Below, piece after piece: positions 17,311 to 24,571 of a stretch of DNA of 64,000 nucleotides. A model generated the notes under the pieces. It saw only the letters and a program-made list of their open reading frames with translations. It ran no database searches and was not told where the DNA came from. The position numbers were made by a program, and so were the translations under genes. The number at the start of each line of letters is the position of its first letter. Within the stretch, counting starts at the first letter, position 1. The stretch is taken from the NCBI RefSeq assembly GCF_004342025.1, contig NZ_SLWN01000007.1:401709-465708 (forward strand). The letters are read 5' to 3'. Source of the DNA: Kribbella steppae. GTDB lineage: Bacteria > Actinomycetota > Actinomycetes > Propionibacteriales > Kribbellaceae.

Positions 17311-17721
17311 ATGATGGTGCAGGGATTGACCGACGAGGACCGGGAGCTGATCGAGCTGGCCCGGCGTACCGTCGACGCGAACACGGACGGGCCGGACGGC
17401 GTCTACACGATGGGTGCTGCCGTGCGAGGTGTGGATGGGCGGATGTACGCCGGGATCAACCTCTACCACTTCACGGGCGGACCGTGTGCGGAACTGGTTG
17501 CCCTCGGCCGCGCCCGGGCTGAAGGTGCCCGCGAGCTGACCACAATCGTGGCTGTGGGCAACGAAGGACGAGGTGTCGTCGGACCTTGCGGTCGCGACCG
17601 TCAGATCCTGGTCGACTACCACCCGGGGATCCGGGTCATCCTGCCGACCGCGGAAGGAGTCGGCTCGGTCCTCGCCACCGACCTGCTACCGGAGTCCTAC
17701 CGCTGGACCCCCAACCCGTAG
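17311..17721 (+). CDS. Cytidine/blasticidin-S deaminase-like protein with altered zinc ligand
   Basis: The 136-residue protein has the CDA fold with CAE (Cys59, Glu61) and PCGRDRQIL (Cys93, Asp96). In zinc deaminases the second motif is PCxxC, so the third metal ligand is Asp here. The segment VSVILPT-like end (HPGIRVILPTAEG) agrees with the CDA core. It lies 49 bp after the broken binding protein and is separated from the convergent YCII gene by a strong hairpin. It may still bind metal or may have lost catalysis. Confidence 0.75.
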   Translation: MMVQGLTDEDRELIELARRTVDANTDGPDGVYTMGAAVRGVDGRMYAGINLYHFTGGPCAELVALGRARAEGARELTTIVAVGNEGRGVVGPCGRDRQILVDYHPGIRVILPTAEGVGSVLATDLLPESYRWTPNP

Positions 17722-17783
17722 CCGCTCGCCCCCGCGCAGTGAGTGGTGGCTCGCCACCCGCACTGAGGGGTGGGCTGAGACCT

Positions 17784-17831
17784 GATCCGGTGGGCTGAGA
17801 CAGGAAATAACCTGTCTCAGCCCACCGGATC
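17784..17831. terminator. Long perfect hairpin between convergent genes
   Basis: Arms of 21 bp (17784-17804 and 17811-17831) match perfectly around a 6-nt AAATAA loop. It lies between the deaminase (+) and YCII (-) genes, so it can stop both. A partial direct copy of the arm (GGTGGGCTGAGAC) occurs just upstream at about 17769-17781. Confidence 0.8.
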
Positions 17832-17887
17832 TTGTCCCAAGCCACACCAACTGGCCGAGCCGAGGCGGATTGGGGCGCGGCGGCCGG

Positions 17888-18220
17888 CTAAGCCAGCCGG
17901 ATCTCTCCTTCGCGGAACCACCAGGTGATGGGTTCGGCCACGAGGATGCCTGCTTGTACGGCGGGGTCGTCGGCCGCGTGGCGGCGGGCCTCGTCGATGC
18001 CGACCCGGTAGACGCACAGACCGCGCAGCTTCTCGTCGTCATGGTCGCGGAACGGGCCGGCCGCCCCCATCACCCCGGACTTCCGCAGCCGGTCCAGGAA
18101 GTCGAGATGAGCCTGCTGGATCTCGTCCGCCTCGTCCTCCGGCAGGTCGGGCGGATCCGCCGGGCGCCGGAGCAGGATGAGCGTCAAGCTCTCCATCCCC
18201 GGCCTCGGCGGCGTGCTCAC
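17888..18220 (-). CDS. YCII-related domain protein
   Basis: The 110-residue protein has the dimeric alpha+beta YCII pattern: LTLILLRRPADPP, a helix EIQQAHLDFLDRLRKSGVMGAAGPF, LRGLCVYRVGIDEARRHAADDPAVQAG and the final strand AEPITWWFREGEI. Start GTG 18220 overlaps the VOC gene stop (GTGA); ATG 18196 is an alternative. It is probably co-translated with the VOC gene and regulated by the HxlR gene. Function unknown. Confidence 0.75.
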   Translation of the reverse strand: MSTPPRPGMESLTLILLRRPADPPDLPEDEADEIQQAHLDFLDRLRKSGVMGAAGPFRDHDDEKLRGLCVYRVGIDEARRHAADDPAVQAGILVAEPITWWFREGEIRLA

Positions 18221-18597
18221 CGCGCCTCCAGCCGCTGCGACAGCATGAACGTGTTGCCGTCCGGGTCGTAGAACGTGGCCAGTCTGACCTCGTCGCCGAC
18301 CATGCGGGTCTCGCCGTCGAAGCGGGTGCCGAGCGATTCCAGGTGCCGGCGAGCGGCATCGATGTCGCGCACCCCGAAGGTGACGACCACCCCGCCCTCG
18401 GTCTGTGGCTTCTCGACCTGCCCGAGCCCGATGGAGATGCCGGGCAACGGCGTCGACAGCTCGGCCCAGCCCCAGCTCTCCAGTCGATGCACCACCTCGA
18501 ACTCCAGGGCCTGCTGGTACCACCCCAGCGAGCTCTCCAGGTCGGCGACTTCCAGGGCGCAGACGGCTCGGCCGTCGTACTCGATAGCGGCCGACAC
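18217..18597 (-). CDS. VOC/glyoxalase-family protein
   Basis: The 126-residue protein has the paired beta-alpha-beta-beta-beta modules of the VOC superfamily: VCALEVADLESSLGWYQQALEF at about 12-33, VTFGVRDIDAARRHLESLG at about 72-90 and LATFYDPDGNTFMLSQRL at the end. The Glu in the last strand of many metal enzymes is Met here, so glyoxalase I chemistry is doubtful. GTG 18597 follows AGGAG. It heads a two-gene operon divergent from the HxlR regulator. Confidence 0.8.
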   Translation of the reverse strand: MSAAIEYDGRAVCALEVADLESSLGWYQQALEFEVVHRLESWGWAELSTPLPGISIGLGQVEKPQTEGGVVVTFGVRDIDAARRHLESLGTRFDGETRMVGDEVRLATFYDPDGNTFMLSQRLEAR

Positions 18598-18625
18598 CTC
18601 TGAAGCTCCGCTCCTGTTTTTATAC

Positions 18626-18633
18626 TAAGCTTA
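18626..18633. promoter_or_regulatory. Palindrome in the HxlR/VOC intergenic region
   Basis: TAAGCTTA is an 8-bp perfect palindrome in an AT-rich island (TTTTTATACTAAGCTTAC) between divergent starts only 41 bp apart. HxlR proteins bind short palindromes as dimers, so this is the likely operator, but the link is inference. Confidence 0.4.
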
Positions 18634-18638
18634 CTTTC

Positions 18639-19181
18639 GTGTCAACGCTCGCCCGCCTGGTCCACCTCCGGTGGAACGTCCCGGTGATCGCCGAGCTGCA
18701 CCGCGGCCGCGGCGGCCGCTTCGTCAACCTGGTCCACGGCCTCGGTGTCAGCCGCGAGTCCCTCCGCCGCACCATCGCCTTCCTGGAGGCCGACGGCCTG
18801 ATCCACCGCAACCCCGGCCACGGCCACCCGCTCCGACCCGAGTACCTGCTCACCGACGCAGGCGAGCTCCTCGGCGAACCCGCAGCCGCCCTGACTGACG
18901 TCCTGCACGAGCTCGACGCGGCCGACGTCGGCCTCCGCAAGTGGTCACTGCCGATCCTCATCGCCCTCGGCGACCAGCCCCGGCGCTTCTCCGAGCTGGG
19001 CAACAGCCTCCCGGGTACGACGAACCGCGCGCTCGCGCTGGCACTCAAAGACCTCGAGTCAGCCGGCCTGGTCACCAGAACAGTCACCACCGACTACCCA
19101 CCGGCCACGCTCTATGGCGTGACACCAACCGCAGCACCTCTGGCGCGGGCCGCGGACCGACTCAATGTGCGTGCGGAATGA
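18639..19181 (+). CDS. Regulator with two tandem HxlR-type winged-helix domains
   Basis: The 180-residue protein carries two HxlR-like wings. Domain 1 (about 5-80) reads LRWNVPVIAELHRGRGGRFVN, then RESLRRTIAFLEADGLI. Domain 2 (about 98-175) reads LRKWSLPILIALGDQPRRFSELG, then TTNRALALALKDLESAGLVTR. The family normally has one domain of about 110 residues. GTG 18639 is the start. It is divergent from VOC/YCII, which it probably controls, and its last 20 bp overlap the convergent oxidoreductase gene. Confidence 0.75.
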   Translation: MSTLARLVHLRWNVPVIAELHRGRGGRFVNLVHGLGVSRESLRRTIAFLEADGLIHRNPGHGHPLRPEYLLTDAGELLGEPAAALTDVLHELDAADVGLRKWSLPILIALGDQPRRFSELGNSLPGTTNRALALALKDLESAGLVTRTVTTDYPPATLYGVTPTAAPLARAADRLNVRAE

Positions 19182-20157
19182 TGTCTTTCCCGTACGCCTG
19201 GAGGGTCTCTTCCTTGGCGTCGTGCTGGAGGTAGACCGCGAACTGATCGACGCCCAGCGACTTCAGCTCGGCCAACCGGGAGAGGTGGTTCTCGACCGGG
19301 CCGAGGATGCAGAACCGGTCCACGACCTCGTCCGGGACGAAGTCGGTGTGCGTGTTGCCGGCGCGGCCGTGCTCGGCGTAGTCGTAGCCCTTGCGACCCT
19401 CGATGTAGTCGGTCAGCGCTTGCGGCACTGCCCCGGACGCGCCGTAGCGGGCCACGATGTCGGCCACATGGTTGCCGACCATCCCACCGAACCACCGGGT
19501 CTGCTCCCGCTGGTGGTCCAGGTCGTCCCCGACGTACGCCGGTGCCGCGACGCAGAACTTGATCGCCGCCGGATCACGGCCGGCCTCCTCGGCGGATCGT
19601 CGTACCGCCGCGATCATCCATGCGGCGATGTCCGGGTCGGCGAGTTGCAGGATGTACCCGTCGCCGACCTGGCCGGTCGCGGCGAGTGCCTTCGGGCCGT
19701 ACGCGGCGACCCAGACGTCCAGCGCGCCGTTCTCGACCCAGGCGAACTTGAGCTGCTGGCCGCGGTACTCGACCGTCTCACCGCGCGCCAGCGACCGGAC
19801 CACGTCGACGCACTGCTTCATCTCGTCGATGGTGCCCGGCTTGGCGCCGAGCGTGCGCAGCGCGGAGTCGCCTCGCCCGATCCCGCAGATCGTCCGATTC
19901 CCGAACATCTCGTTCAGGGTGGCGAACTGGGACGCGATCACGGTCCAGTCCCGGGTGCCCGGGTTCGTCACCATCGGGCCGACGATGACCCGCTCGGTGG
20001 TCGCCAGGATCTGGCTGTAGATGACGAACGGCTCCTGCCAGAGCAGATGCGAGTCGAACGTCCAGACGTAGTCGAACCCCGCGACCTCCGCCTTACCGGC
20101 CAGGTCCACGACTGTGGACGCGGGCGGATCACACTGGAACACCACTCCGAAGTCCAC
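19162..20157 (-). CDS. F420-type LLM-class oxidoreductase (TIGR03842-like)
   Basis: The 331-residue TIM-barrel protein has luciferase-like monooxygenase features: GFDYVWTFDSHLLWQEPFV at about 28-46, GIGRGDSALRTLG at about 93-105 and VWVAAYGPKALAATGQVGDG at about 148-167. The series RTLGAKPG and the C-terminal VDQFAVYLQHDAKEETLQAYG match the TIGR03842 F420-dependent group. It follows the dihydropyrimidinase gene by 32 bp. A role in pyrimidine or hydantoin breakdown is inferred from this position; the cofactor is family knowledge. Confidence 0.8.
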   Translation of the reverse strand: MDFGVVFQCDPPASTVVDLAGKAEVAGFDYVWTFDSHLLWQEPFVIYSQILATTERVIVGPMVTNPGTRDWTVIASQFATLNEMFGNRTICGIGRGDSALRTLGAKPGTIDEMKQCVDVVRSLARGETVEYRGQQLKFAWVENGALDVWVAAYGPKALAATGQVGDGYILQLADPDIAAWMIAAVRRSAEEAGRDPAAIKFCVAAPAYVGDDLDHQREQTRWFGGMVGNHVADIVARYGASGAVPQALTDYIEGRKGYDYAEHGRAGNTHTDFVPDEVVDRFCILGPVENHLSRLAELKSLGVDQFAVYLQHDAKEETLQAYGKDIIPHAH

Positions 20158-20189
20158 GGTTCCCCCTTAGATCGATTCTGATGGTCGAC

Positions 20190-21593
20190 CTAGACCAGGT
20201 ACGACGAGAGGCCGCGCTTCAGGAACTTCCCCCGGCCCTTGCGGCCATGGTAGTTGCCGTCAGCCACGATCACCTCGCCGCGCGAGATCACCGTGCCCAC
20301 CCGGCCCTGGATCTCGACCCCTTCGTACGCCGAGTAGTCCATGTTCATGTGGTGGGTATCGACACTGATCCGGGTGGTCGCGTTCGGGTCGTACACGACC
20401 AGGTCGGCATCGGAGCCGGGGGCAACGATCCCCTTCTGCGGGTAGAGCCCGAACATCCGGGCCGGCGTGGTCGCGATCGTCTCCACCCAGCGCTCCAGCG
20501 ACAGCTGCCCGTCCACCACACCTTGGTAGATCAGGTCGACGCGGTGCTCGACGCCGCCGATCCCGTTCGGGATCTTGGAGAAGTCGCCGACGCCGAGCTC
20601 CTTCTGGTCCTTCATGCAGAACGGGCAGTGGTCGGTCGACACGATCGCCAGATCGTTGCTCCGCAAGCCCTTCCACAGGTCCTTCGCGTGCGACTCGTGC
20701 TTACTCCGCAGCGGCGTCGAGCAGACCCATTTCGCACCCTCGAACCCCGGTGCGCCGAGCTGGTCCTCGAGCGTCAGGTACAGGTACTGCGGGCAGGTCT
20801 CGGCGAACACGTTCCGCCCGGCGTCACGCGCCTCGGCGACGTGCTCCAGCGCCTGACTGGCCGACAGATGGACGATGTAGAGCGGGCAGTCCTGCGCGAC
20901 CTCGGCGAGCGCGATCGCCCGGTTCGTCGCCTCCGCCTCCAGCGCGGCCGGCCGGGTGATGCCGTGGTAGATCGGGTCGGTCTCGCCGCGGGCCAGCGCC
21001 TGCTGCACCAGGACGTCGATCGCGATGCCGTTCTCCGCGTGCATCATGATCATCGCGCCGTTCTCCCGCGCGGTCTGCATCGCCCGCAGGACCTGGCCGT
21101 CGTCGGAGTAGAAGACGCCCGGATAGGCCATGAACAGCTTGAAACTGGTCACGCCCTCGTCCGAGACCAGCTGGTCCATCGCCTTCAGCGAGTCGTCGTC
21201 GACCCCGCCCAGGATCATGTGGAACGCGTAGTCGATGTGACAGTTGCCGTCGGCCTTCGCATGCCAGGCGGCCAGCCCGTCCTGGACGACCTCACCGGTC
21301 CGCTGGACGGCGAAGTCGATGATGGTCGTCGTACCACCCCAGGCCGCGGCCCGCGTCCCGGTGTCGAACGTGTCACTCGCCGCGGTGCCGCCGAAGGGCA
21401 GCTCCATATGCGTGTGCGCGTCGATCCCGCCCGGGATCACATACTTGCCGGTGGCATCGATCACCTCGTCCGGCGTGATCGCCTGACTGAACGACGGATC
21501 CAGGAGTGCGACGATCTTCTCGCCCTGGACCAGGACGTCGGCGACCTGCGTCCCGGTCGGACCGACGACGGTTCCACCCTTGACCAGCAACAT
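20190..21593 (-). CDS. hydA: Dihydropyrimidinase/hydantoinase
   Basis: The 467-residue amidohydrolase has the full metal set: GIDAHTHMELPFGG (HxH), the carbamylated lysine in SFKLFMAYPG, HAENGIAIDVL, HLSAS and STDHCPFC (Asp). It opens dihydropyrimidines or hydantoins to N-carbamoyl amino acids. AAAGGAG stands 8 bp before ATG 21593. It lies between ureidopropionase and the F420-type oxidoreductase in one minus-strand operon. Confidence 0.92.
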   Translation of the reverse strand: MLLVKGGTVVGPTGTQVADVLVQGEKIVALLDPSFSQAITPDEVIDATGKYVIPGGIDAHTHMELPFGGTAASDTFDTGTRAAAWGGTTTIIDFAVQRTGEVVQDGLAAWHAKADGNCHIDYAFHMILGGVDDDSLKAMDQLVSDEGVTSFKLFMAYPGVFYSDDGQVLRAMQTARENGAMIMMHAENGIAIDVLVQQALARGETDPIYHGITRPAALEAEATNRAIALAEVAQDCPLYIVHLSASQALEHVAEARDAGRNVFAETCPQYLYLTLEDQLGAPGFEGAKWVCSTPLRSKHESHAKDLWKGLRSNDLAIVSTDHCPFCMKDQKELGVGDFSKIPNGIGGVEHRVDLIYQGVVDGQLSLERWVETIATTPARMFGLYPQKGIVAPGSDADLVVYDPNATTRISVDTHHMNMDYSAYEGVEIQGRVGTVISRGEVIVADGNYHGRKGRGKFLKRGLSSYLV

Positions 21594-21628
21594 ACCCGTG
21601 CTCTCCTTTGAGACGGCCTGTGCAGCTC

Positions 21629-22471
21629 TTACGGTTTGGTCAGGTCGCCGTACGCGTCGGGGCGGCGGTCGCGGTAGAACTGCCAGCGATCCCGGACCGT
21701 GTCCAGCAGACTCAGGTCCAGATCCCGGACGATCAGTTCCGGATCGTGGTCGTGCCCGACGTCGCCGACGAACTTGCCCTCGGGGTCGACGAAGTACGAC
21801 GTACCGTAGAAGTCGTTGTCACCGAAGTCGGACTCGATCCCGACCCGGTTGATCGCGCCGATGAAGTACTCGTTCGCCACCGCCGAGGCCGGCTGCTCGA
21901 GTTTCCACAGGTACGCCGACAGGCCGCGACTGGTCGCGGACGGGTTGAACACGATCTTCGCCCCGGCCAGCCCGAGTGCGCGCCAGCCCTCCGGGAAGTG
22001 CCGGTCGTAGCAGATGTACACCCCGATCCGGCCGACCGCGGTGTCGAAGATCGGATACCCGAGGTTGCCCGGCCGGAAGTAGAACTTCTCCCAGAACCCC
22101 TTCACCTGCGGGATGTGGTTCTTCCGGTACTTGCCCAGGTACTTGCCGTCAGCATCGATCACGGCGGCCGTGTTGTACAGCACGCCGGGCTGCTCCTGCT
22201 CGTACATCGGCAGCACCATCACCATGCCGAGTTCCTTGGCCAGGGCGGCGAACCGCTCGGTCGTCGGCCCGGGCACGGACTCGGCGTACTCGTAGTACTC
22301 GGTGTCCTGGAGCTGGCAGAAATACGGCCCGTAGAACAACTCCTGGAAGCAGATCACGCGCGCACCGGCCGCGGCAGCCTGCCGCGCATACTCCTCGTGC
22401 GCCTTGATCATGGACTCCTTGTCCCCAGTCCACGACGTCTGCACCAACGCAGCCCTGACAACCTCCGCCAT
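21629..22471 (-). CDS. Beta-ureidopropionase-like carbon-nitrogen hydrolase
   Basis: The 280-residue nitrilase-fold protein has the E-K-C triad: Glu in CFQELFYGPYF, Lys in YRKNHIPQV and Cys in GVYICYDRHFPEGW. The FWEKFYFRPGNLGYPIFDT stretch is typical of N-carbamoyl-beta-alanine amidohydrolases. It would release beta-alanine, CO2 and ammonia from the dihydropyrimidinase product. Start ATG 22471 with GGGAGGG is preferred over 22522. It is the first gene of the three-gene operon. Confidence 0.88.
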   Translation of the reverse strand: MAEVVRAALVQTSWTGDKESMIKAHEEYARQAAAAGARVICFQELFYGPYFCQLQDTEYYEYAESVPGPTTERFAALAKELGMVMVLPMYEQEQPGVLYNTAAVIDADGKYLGKYRKNHIPQVKGFWEKFYFRPGNLGYPIFDTAVGRIGVYICYDRHFPEGWRALGLAGAKIVFNPSATSRGLSAYLWKLEQPASAVANEYFIGAINRVGIESDFGDNDFYGTSYFVDPEGKFVGDVGHDHDPELIVRDLDLSLLDTVRDRWQFYRDRRPDAYGDLTKP

Positions 22472-22560
22472 CAACCCTCCCACCACTAGCCGAGCACTCA
22501 TGCTCCATCCGATCCCCCACACCCGTCAACGGATGTCGAAATCCCGGCGTGAACGGGCAG

Positions 22561-23238
22561 TCAGATCGTGATGGTGCGGGGTTCGGCGGGGAGGACCCGG
22601 CCGCCGACGGTGGCGTGGGTCGGGGGGTGCCAGGTGGTGTGGAGGTGGGAGCCGGCGCCTTGGACGACCAGGAGGTCCCGGGTTAGTTGAGCGGTCAGCT
22701 GGGTGACCGCGGAGCCGGTGGCCTCGTCTTCCGGGATGTTCATCGCTGGGGCGAAGGCCCGGGCGCGGATGGTGCCGGCGGGCTCGTCGATCCAGGACCA
22801 GATGAACGTGTGACCGGCTGTCTACGACGCGGGGTCGGCGGCCAGGACAGCGTCCGGGGAGTCGAGTTGGCGCCAGTCCCACGGGCTGCCCCATGTGGAG
22901 TCGGCGCGGACGGCGACGAGGTCGCCGTCGCGGGTGACCTGGATGTCGCCGGCGGGGACGCGCAACACAGGGGTGTCTACGCCCTGGGAATGGAGCCACC
23001 AGGCGACGCCGACCGTGGGGTGGCCGGCGAAGGCCATTTCGCCGGTGGCGGAGAAGATCCGGATCGTGCCGGTCGCGGCATCGTCGACATACACGGTCTC
23101 GCTGAAGCCGAGCTCGGCGGCCACGCGCTGCCGATCAGCGGGCGGTACGGCGGTGCCGTCGATGATGCCCAGGGGGTTGCCGAATCGGCCATCGGGGTCG
23201 GTGAAGACCCGGACGACCTCGACCTGTACCGCGGTCAA
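22561..23238 (-). pseudogene. PhzF-family isomerase/epimerase with in-frame amber stop
   Basis: One frame runs from ATG 23238 to a TGA at 22561, broken only by TAG at 22822-22824. Before it lie FTDPDGRFGNPLGIIDG, LGFSETVYVDD with the catalytic Glu and MAFAGHPTVGVAWWL; after it come WIDEPAGTIRARAFAP and IPEDEATGSAVTQLTAQL, the second half-barrel motif. The stop removes the C-terminal third. A single base change would restore the frame, so a recent mutation or a base-call error are equally possible. Confidence 0.82.
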
Positions 23239-23258
23239 GCCAGTGAACCGCGGTCAGC

Positions 23259-23453
23259 TCAGAAGACGACGATCGCGGCGACGACCGCGATCAGCACCAC
23301 GGCGGCGCCGACGAAGGCGAGGACGCGACCGTTGAGCTTCGGTTCGGCGGTCACCTCGGCCTGGCCCTCGTTGACGAAAGCGCGGAACATCTGGGTGTTC
23401 GCGCCCGGGTCCTGCTCGTTCTCGACGTTCTGCGGGACGTTCTGCTCAGCCAT
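23259..23453 (-). CDS. Small C-terminal-anchored membrane protein
   Basis: The 64-residue protein has a polar, Gln/Asn/Glu-rich first half and one C-terminal helix (GRVLAFVGAAVVLIAVVAAIVVF) ending the protein, so most of it faces the cytosol. It sits just before the PhzF pseudogene on the minus strand, 20 bp apart. I do not recognise a family. Codon use and the strong helix support a real gene. Confidence 0.6.
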   Translation of the reverse strand: MAEQNVPQNVENEQDPGANTQMFRAFVNEGQAEVTAEPKLNGRVLAFVGAAVVLIAVVAAIVVF

Positions 23454-23520
23454 GGGCCAAGACCCTACCTGGCGCCCCGGCGAGGACCGCAGACCGCCCG
23501 TGGAACCTCACGAAGACCTG

Positions 23521-23538
23521 ATGTACCATTTGGTACAT
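23521..23538. promoter_or_regulatory. TetR-type operator overlapping the SRPBCC start codon
   Basis: ATGTACCATTTGGTACAT is a perfect palindrome (8-bp arms, 2-bp centre). Its last two bases are the A and T of the start codon at 23537. Such a site would block initiation when bound; the TetR gene 0.5 kb downstream is the likely binder. Confidence 0.6.
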
Positions 23539-23956
23539 GCGCTTCGATCACTCCAGCACGATCCAGGCCCCGCCCGAGCGGGTCTGGGAGGTTTTCAGCG
23601 ACGTCGAGCGGTGGCCCGAGTGGACGCCGACGGTCGACTCGGTCGAGCGGCTCGACGAGGGCCGCATCCACATCGGCGCCCGGACCCGGATCCGTCAGCC
23701 GAAGCTCCCGGTCGCGATCTGGGAGGTGACCGAGCTCAAGGAAGGCGAGTACTTCGAGTGGGTCTCGAAGGCTCCCGGGATCAAGACGACCGGCGTTCAC
23801 CGGGTGGTGAGTACGCCGGAAGGCACGGTCGCGACGGCCACGATCATCCAGGAGGGCCCGCTCGGCTGGCTGTTCGGCAAGCTGTACGCCGGCCTCACCC
23901 GGCGCTACATCGCCACCGAAACCGAGAAGCTGAAGCAGGTCAGTGAACGAGCGTAG
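23537..23956 (+). CDS. SRPBCC-family protein
   Basis: The 139-residue protein fits the START/polyketide-cyclase fold: STIQAPPERVWEVFSDVERWPEWTPTVDSVE at about 7-37, ARTRIRQPKLPVAIWEVTELKEGEYFEWVSK, and the C-terminal helix LYAGLTRRYIATETEKLKQ. No ribosome-binding site precedes the ATG, which lies inside an operator palindrome, so the mRNA may be leaderless. The TetR gene follows 66 bp downstream and probably belongs to the same transcript. Confidence 0.8.
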   Translation: MRFDHSSTIQAPPERVWEVFSDVERWPEWTPTVDSVERLDEGRIHIGARTRIRQPKLPVAIWEVTELKEGEYFEWVSKAPGIKTTGVHRVVSTPEGTVATATIIQEGPLGWLFGKLYAGLTRRYIATETEKLKQVSERA

Positions 23957-23986
23957 CGAGTTCACCGTCAAGCACAGCGTCGCAGA

Positions 23987-24030
23987 CGACTCATCCGCGC
24001 CCGCAGCGAAGCGAGGACGCGGATGAGTCG
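23987..24030. repeat. Hairpin enclosing the tetR start codon
   Basis: CGACTCATCCGCG (23987-23999) and CGCGGATGAGTCG (24018-24030) are perfect 13-bp inverted arms. The tetR ATG (24023) is within the right arm, so the fold would hide its start. A shorter inverted pair (GTGAAC/GTTCAC, 23943-23965) lies just before it at the end of the SRPBCC gene. Confidence 0.7.
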
Positions 24031-24571
24031 TGAGTCTTTGCTCGGCGACGCAGTCGAGCATTTCGCGAAGAACGGGATCGGCGATGCCAGCCTGCGCAGT
24101 ATCGCGACCTCCATCGGTACCAGCCACCGGATGCTGATCTACCACTTCGGCTCCCGCGAGGGGCTACTCGCCGAAGTGGTCCGTACGGTCGAACAACAGC
24201 AGCGCGACCTGCTCGCGACGCTCACCCAGACCGACCTGCCGATCGCCGAACAGGCCGAGGAGTTCTGGCGGCGCGTCACCGAGGCGACGCTGATCTACGG
24301 CCCACTGTTCTTCGAACTCTCGGCCCACGCGATGCAGGACCTGCCGCACACCGAGGCTCTCAAGGCAGATCTGATCAACGTCTGGCTCCCACCGCTGATC
24401 GACCTCTGTATCCGGGCCGGCATCGATCCCGAGGCGGCACCGTCGTACGCCCGCCTCGGTCTCGCCGCCTCCCGCGGCCTCCTGTTCGACCTGCTCCTGA
24501 CCGGCGACCGCGACGCGATCGACGAGGCGTCCGCGCTGCTCAACCGGCTGTTCAGTCTCCCGGCTCGGTAG
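24023..24571 (+). CDS. TetR-family regulator
   Basis: The 182-residue protein has a TetR DNA-binding domain: LLGDAVEHFAKNGIGDASLRSIATSIGTSHRMLIYHFGSREGLLAEVV (about 6-52), with a helical ligand part after it. It probably represses the SRPBCC gene through the 23521 palindrome and itself through co-transcription. A hairpin covers its start. Its 3' end overlaps the convergent serpin gene by 20 bp. Confidence 0.85.
   Translation: MSRESLLGDAVEHFAKNGIGDASLRSIATSIGTSHRMLIYHFGSREGLLAEVVRTVEQQQRDLLATLTQTDLPIAEQAEEFWRRVTEATLIYGPLFFELSAHAMQDLPHTEALKADLINVWLPPLIDLCIRAGIDPEAAPSYARLGLAASRGLLFDLLLTGDRDAIDEASALLNRLFSLPAR

Noticed and set aside
20181..21611. A 476-residue plus-strand frame
   Set aside because: It is antisense to dihydropyrimidinase, whose active-site residues are complete.
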